A stretch of 64,000 bases of DNA from Mycolicibacterium phocaicum (GTDB lineage: Bacteria > Actinomycetota > Actinomycetes > Mycobacteriales > Mycobacteriaceae): NCBI RefSeq assembly GCF_010731115.1, contig NZ_AP022616.1, positions 2,232,001-2,296,000 on the forward strand, in the 5' to 3' direction. The notes under the pieces were generated by a model. The model did not search any database. It was not told the origin of the DNA and saw only the letters and a program-made list of their open reading frames with translations. The position numbers and the translations under genes were made by a program. This document shows, piece after piece, positions 62,272-64,000 of the stretch; positions within the stretch are counted from its first letter, which is position 1, and the number at the start of each line of letters is the position of its first letter.

Positions 62272-63471
62272 TTGACAGAATCCCTCGATGTCGTCGCCGG
62301 CGCGGACACCCACGCCGACACCATCCACGTCGCTGCGATCTCCATGACCGGCGCCACGCTCGGCGATAAGGAGTTCCCGACCACCCGCGCCGGCTACGCG
62401 GCGGCCATCAGGTTCCTGATGACCCTGGGCCACATCGTGCGGATCGGGGTGGAAGGCACCGCCAGCTACGGCGCCGGATTCACCCGGGCACTGACCGCCG
62501 CCGGCATTGAGGTCGTCGAGGTGACCCGCGCGGTCAAGTCCACCCGCCGCCGCAAAGGGAAGTCCGATCCGCTCGATGCCTACAGCGCGGCCCGGACCGC
62601 GTTGGCCGGCGATCAGCTGGCCACCCCCAAAGACGATGCGACCGCGGGGCTGCGCGCCTTGCACATCGCGCGCCGATCAGCGGTCAAGCACCGCACCGCG
62701 GTGATCAACCAAATCAAGGCCATGCTGGTCTCAGCACCGGACACGGTGCGCGAAAAGTACAGTGGTTTAACAACATTGACGTTGATCGAGGCGATCGCCC
62801 GCTGCCGACCCGACACCCAGGCCGAGCCGTGGGCGCAGTCGCTGCTCGTCGCGGCCAAGATGCTCGCCCAGCGGGTGCAGTTCCTGCAAACCCAAGCCGA
62901 TGCCCTCGAAGCGCAGATCGATGCGATCGTCACCGCCGCCAATCCCGGGTTGCGGGCGGCTTACGGCGTCGGTCCAGATACCGCCGCCCAACTGCTCATC
63001 ACCGCCGGCGCCAACCCACACCGGCTGCACAGCGACGCCGCCTTCGCTGCCTTGTCCGGCGCCGCACCGGTGCCCGCGTCCTCGGGCAAAACCAACCGGC
63101 ACCGCCTATCCCGCGGCGGGGACCGCGCCGCCAACAGCGCACTGCACCGCATCGCCCTGGTGCGCATGTCCAGTCACCAACCGACGAAAGACTACGTGCA
63201 GCGACAGAAATCAAAAGGCCACAGCAAGAAGGAGATCCTGCGCAAACTCAAACGCGCGATCGCCCGGGAAATGTTCAAACTGCTGACCCGACAAATCGAC
63301 GTGCCCGAATACGCCGACCTGCGCCCCGCCCGGCAGGCCAAGAACATCACCGTCACAGCCGCCGCCAACCACTTCGGAGTCTGGCCCACCGTCATCTCCC
63401 GCATCGAACGCGGACTACAACGCGACGACGCCTTCGCCGACACCTACAGAAACTGGCTCAACGTGGCTTGA
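62272..63471 (+). CDS. IS110-family transposase (DEDD recombinase)
   Basis: 399 residues from TTG 62272, preceded by AAGGG. The N-terminal RuvC-like DEDD catalytic residues are visible: Asp in VVAGADTHADTIHVA, Glu in IGVEGTASYG and Asp pair in KSDPLDAYSAARTAL. The C-terminal transposase_20 domain has AYGVGPDTAAQLLITAGANP and FAALSGAAPVPASSGKTNRHRLSRGG. The C-terminal 50 residues (KNITVTAAANHFGVWPTVISRIERG) add an HTH-like tail. No terminal repeats or duplication could be found, as usual for this family, so element ends are undefined. Confidence 0.94.
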   Translation: MTESLDVVAGADTHADTIHVAAISMTGATLGDKEFPTTRAGYAAAIRFLMTLGHIVRIGVEGTASYGAGFTRALTAAGIEVVEVTRAVKSTRRRKGKSDPLDAYSAARTALAGDQLATPKDDATAGLRALHIARRSAVKHRTAVINQIKAMLVSAPDTVREKYSGLTTLTLIEAIARCRPDTQAEPWAQSLLVAAKMLAQRVQFLQTQADALEAQIDAIVTAANPGLRAAYGVGPDTAAQLLITAGANPHRLHSDAAFAALSGAAPVPASSGKTNRHRLSRGGDRAANSALHRIALVRMSSHQPTKDYVQRQKSKGHSKKEILRKLKRAIAREMFKLLTRQIDVPEYADLRPARQAKNITVTAAANHFGVWPTVISRIERGLQRDDAFADTYRNWLNVA

Positions 63472-63580
63472 CACCAATAGGAGCATCAAGTTCGGTTGTG
63501 TGCACGAAGGGCCCGGGTGGCCGGTTCGGACAAACCGAACGCTTTAGTACCGACGGTTCACGACGTGGTACCAAGATCAG

Positions 63581-64000
63581 ATGCCGGACGCCATCGATCC
63601 CCTGCTGCTAGGCCAGCGCGTGGTGGCGATCCTGGAGACCGGCGTGCGGGTTGCGACGTACAAGCTCGCCACTCTCATGGCTCTCATCGACCATTGCATC
63701 GAGAATCTGCCAGAGCACCCGGCAGATCCGCTCACGGTGCCGATCCCCGATCTTGCGCACCGCGTGATGGAGTTGTACTGGCGACAAGTCCGTCCCTTCG
63801 AGGGTCAGCTTCTACGACAGTCGAGCGGCGAGCGCGAGCGAATTCCGCGCGCTGTCAGAGCATTACGCAGCGCGTCGGGCGCTTCATCCCTGAGCGTCGC
63901 GATGATTACAACACCGGACATCTATCGGGCAAGCATCGACGAAATCGGTCTGTGTCTCGCGCAGCAACCGCTCTATCGCCTTCAGCGACTACCCGGCTCC
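63581..64000 (+). CDS. Unidentified protein, N-terminal part cut by the window edge
   Basis: 140 open codons from ATG 63581: MPDAIDPLLLGQRVVAILETG, VATYKLATLMALIDHCIENLP, HRVMELYWRQVRPFEGQLLRQS. The pattern is an all-helical N-terminal domain; I have a faint recollection of similar N-termini on HNH-type nucleases in defence loci but cannot support it from this piece. No stop is reached. It follows the IS110 gene by 109 bp, which contain a small GGTTCGG/CCGAACC hairpin near 63522-63541. Confidence 0.7.
   Translation, partial: MPDAIDPLLLGQRVVAILETGVRVATYKLATLMALIDHCIENLPEHPADPLTVPIPDLAHRVMELYWRQVRPFEGQLLRQSSGERERIPRAVRALRSASGASSLSVAMITTPDIYRASIDEIGLCLAQQPLYRLQRLPGS

Overview
The window is GC-rich actinobacterial DNA and reads like a Mycolicibacterium/Mycobacterium chromosome. 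The signs are a fatty-acyl-AMP ligase, a PbpLipo-type penicillin-binding lipoprotein, DUF732, DUF3558, DUF4235 and DUF305 proteins, a large-subunit catalase behind a SigF-like promoter, and frequent ATGA/GTG-coupled operons. I see no tRNA, rRNA or CRISPR array.

1-10.5 kb: an aromatic meta-cleavage gene cluster. A leftward operon encodes a flavin hydroxylase, a C-C bond hydrolase, an extradiol dioxygenase and a cut-off amidohydrolase/decarboxylase. A rightward operon encodes a TetR regulator, hydratase, acylating acetaldehyde dehydrogenase, aldolase and an acyltransferase. A convergent CoA-transferase/thiolase pair follows. The two operons diverge from a 78-bp gap with two operator-like boxes 20 bp apart. 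The ring-cleavage logic is classical (Mhp/Hsa type), but the substrate cannot be read from the sequence.

10.5-21.9 kb: a small secreted protein, a two-component system, a PoxB-type enzyme, a Pro/Gly/Tyr-tailed membrane protein, and a stress block (SRPBCC, coiled-coil protein, CsbD, catalase, DUF4235, glutamate-synthase-like oxidoreductase).

21.9-26.3 kb: a compact module of a flavin hydroxylase fused to a C-terminal YceI-like domain, a TetR regulator and a cytochrome P450. All are bracketed by copies of one palindromic operator. This is my best candidate for an undescribed metabolic system.

26.3-46.5 kb: mostly core and cell-envelope genes: a second member of the small secreted family, SDR, PBP lipoprotein, a membrane protein with a kinase-like segment and a flippase-like domain, a copper-box-preceded DUF305/His-rich pair, a frameshifted FadD-type ligase, sulfatase, Fic protein, RF3, OPT transporter, SWIM protein, Gre-like domain protein and MscS channel.

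46.5-64 kb: a plastic, decaying island. An IS256-family element splits a NucS/DUF91-like nuclease gene and an IS3-family element splits a vWA gene; in both cases removing the element and one target duplication restores the frame exactly. Around them are a macrodomain-like protein, a Cys-rich protein, two copies of a decayed SEC-C gene, a nucleotidyltransferase/partner pair, a DUF1778/GNAT toxin-antitoxin pair behind four exact 23-bp-spaced repeats, a DUF6398 protein, a broken DUF4143 ATPase, an IS110-family transposase with a possible bridge-RNA region, and the start of an unidentified gene cut by the window edge.
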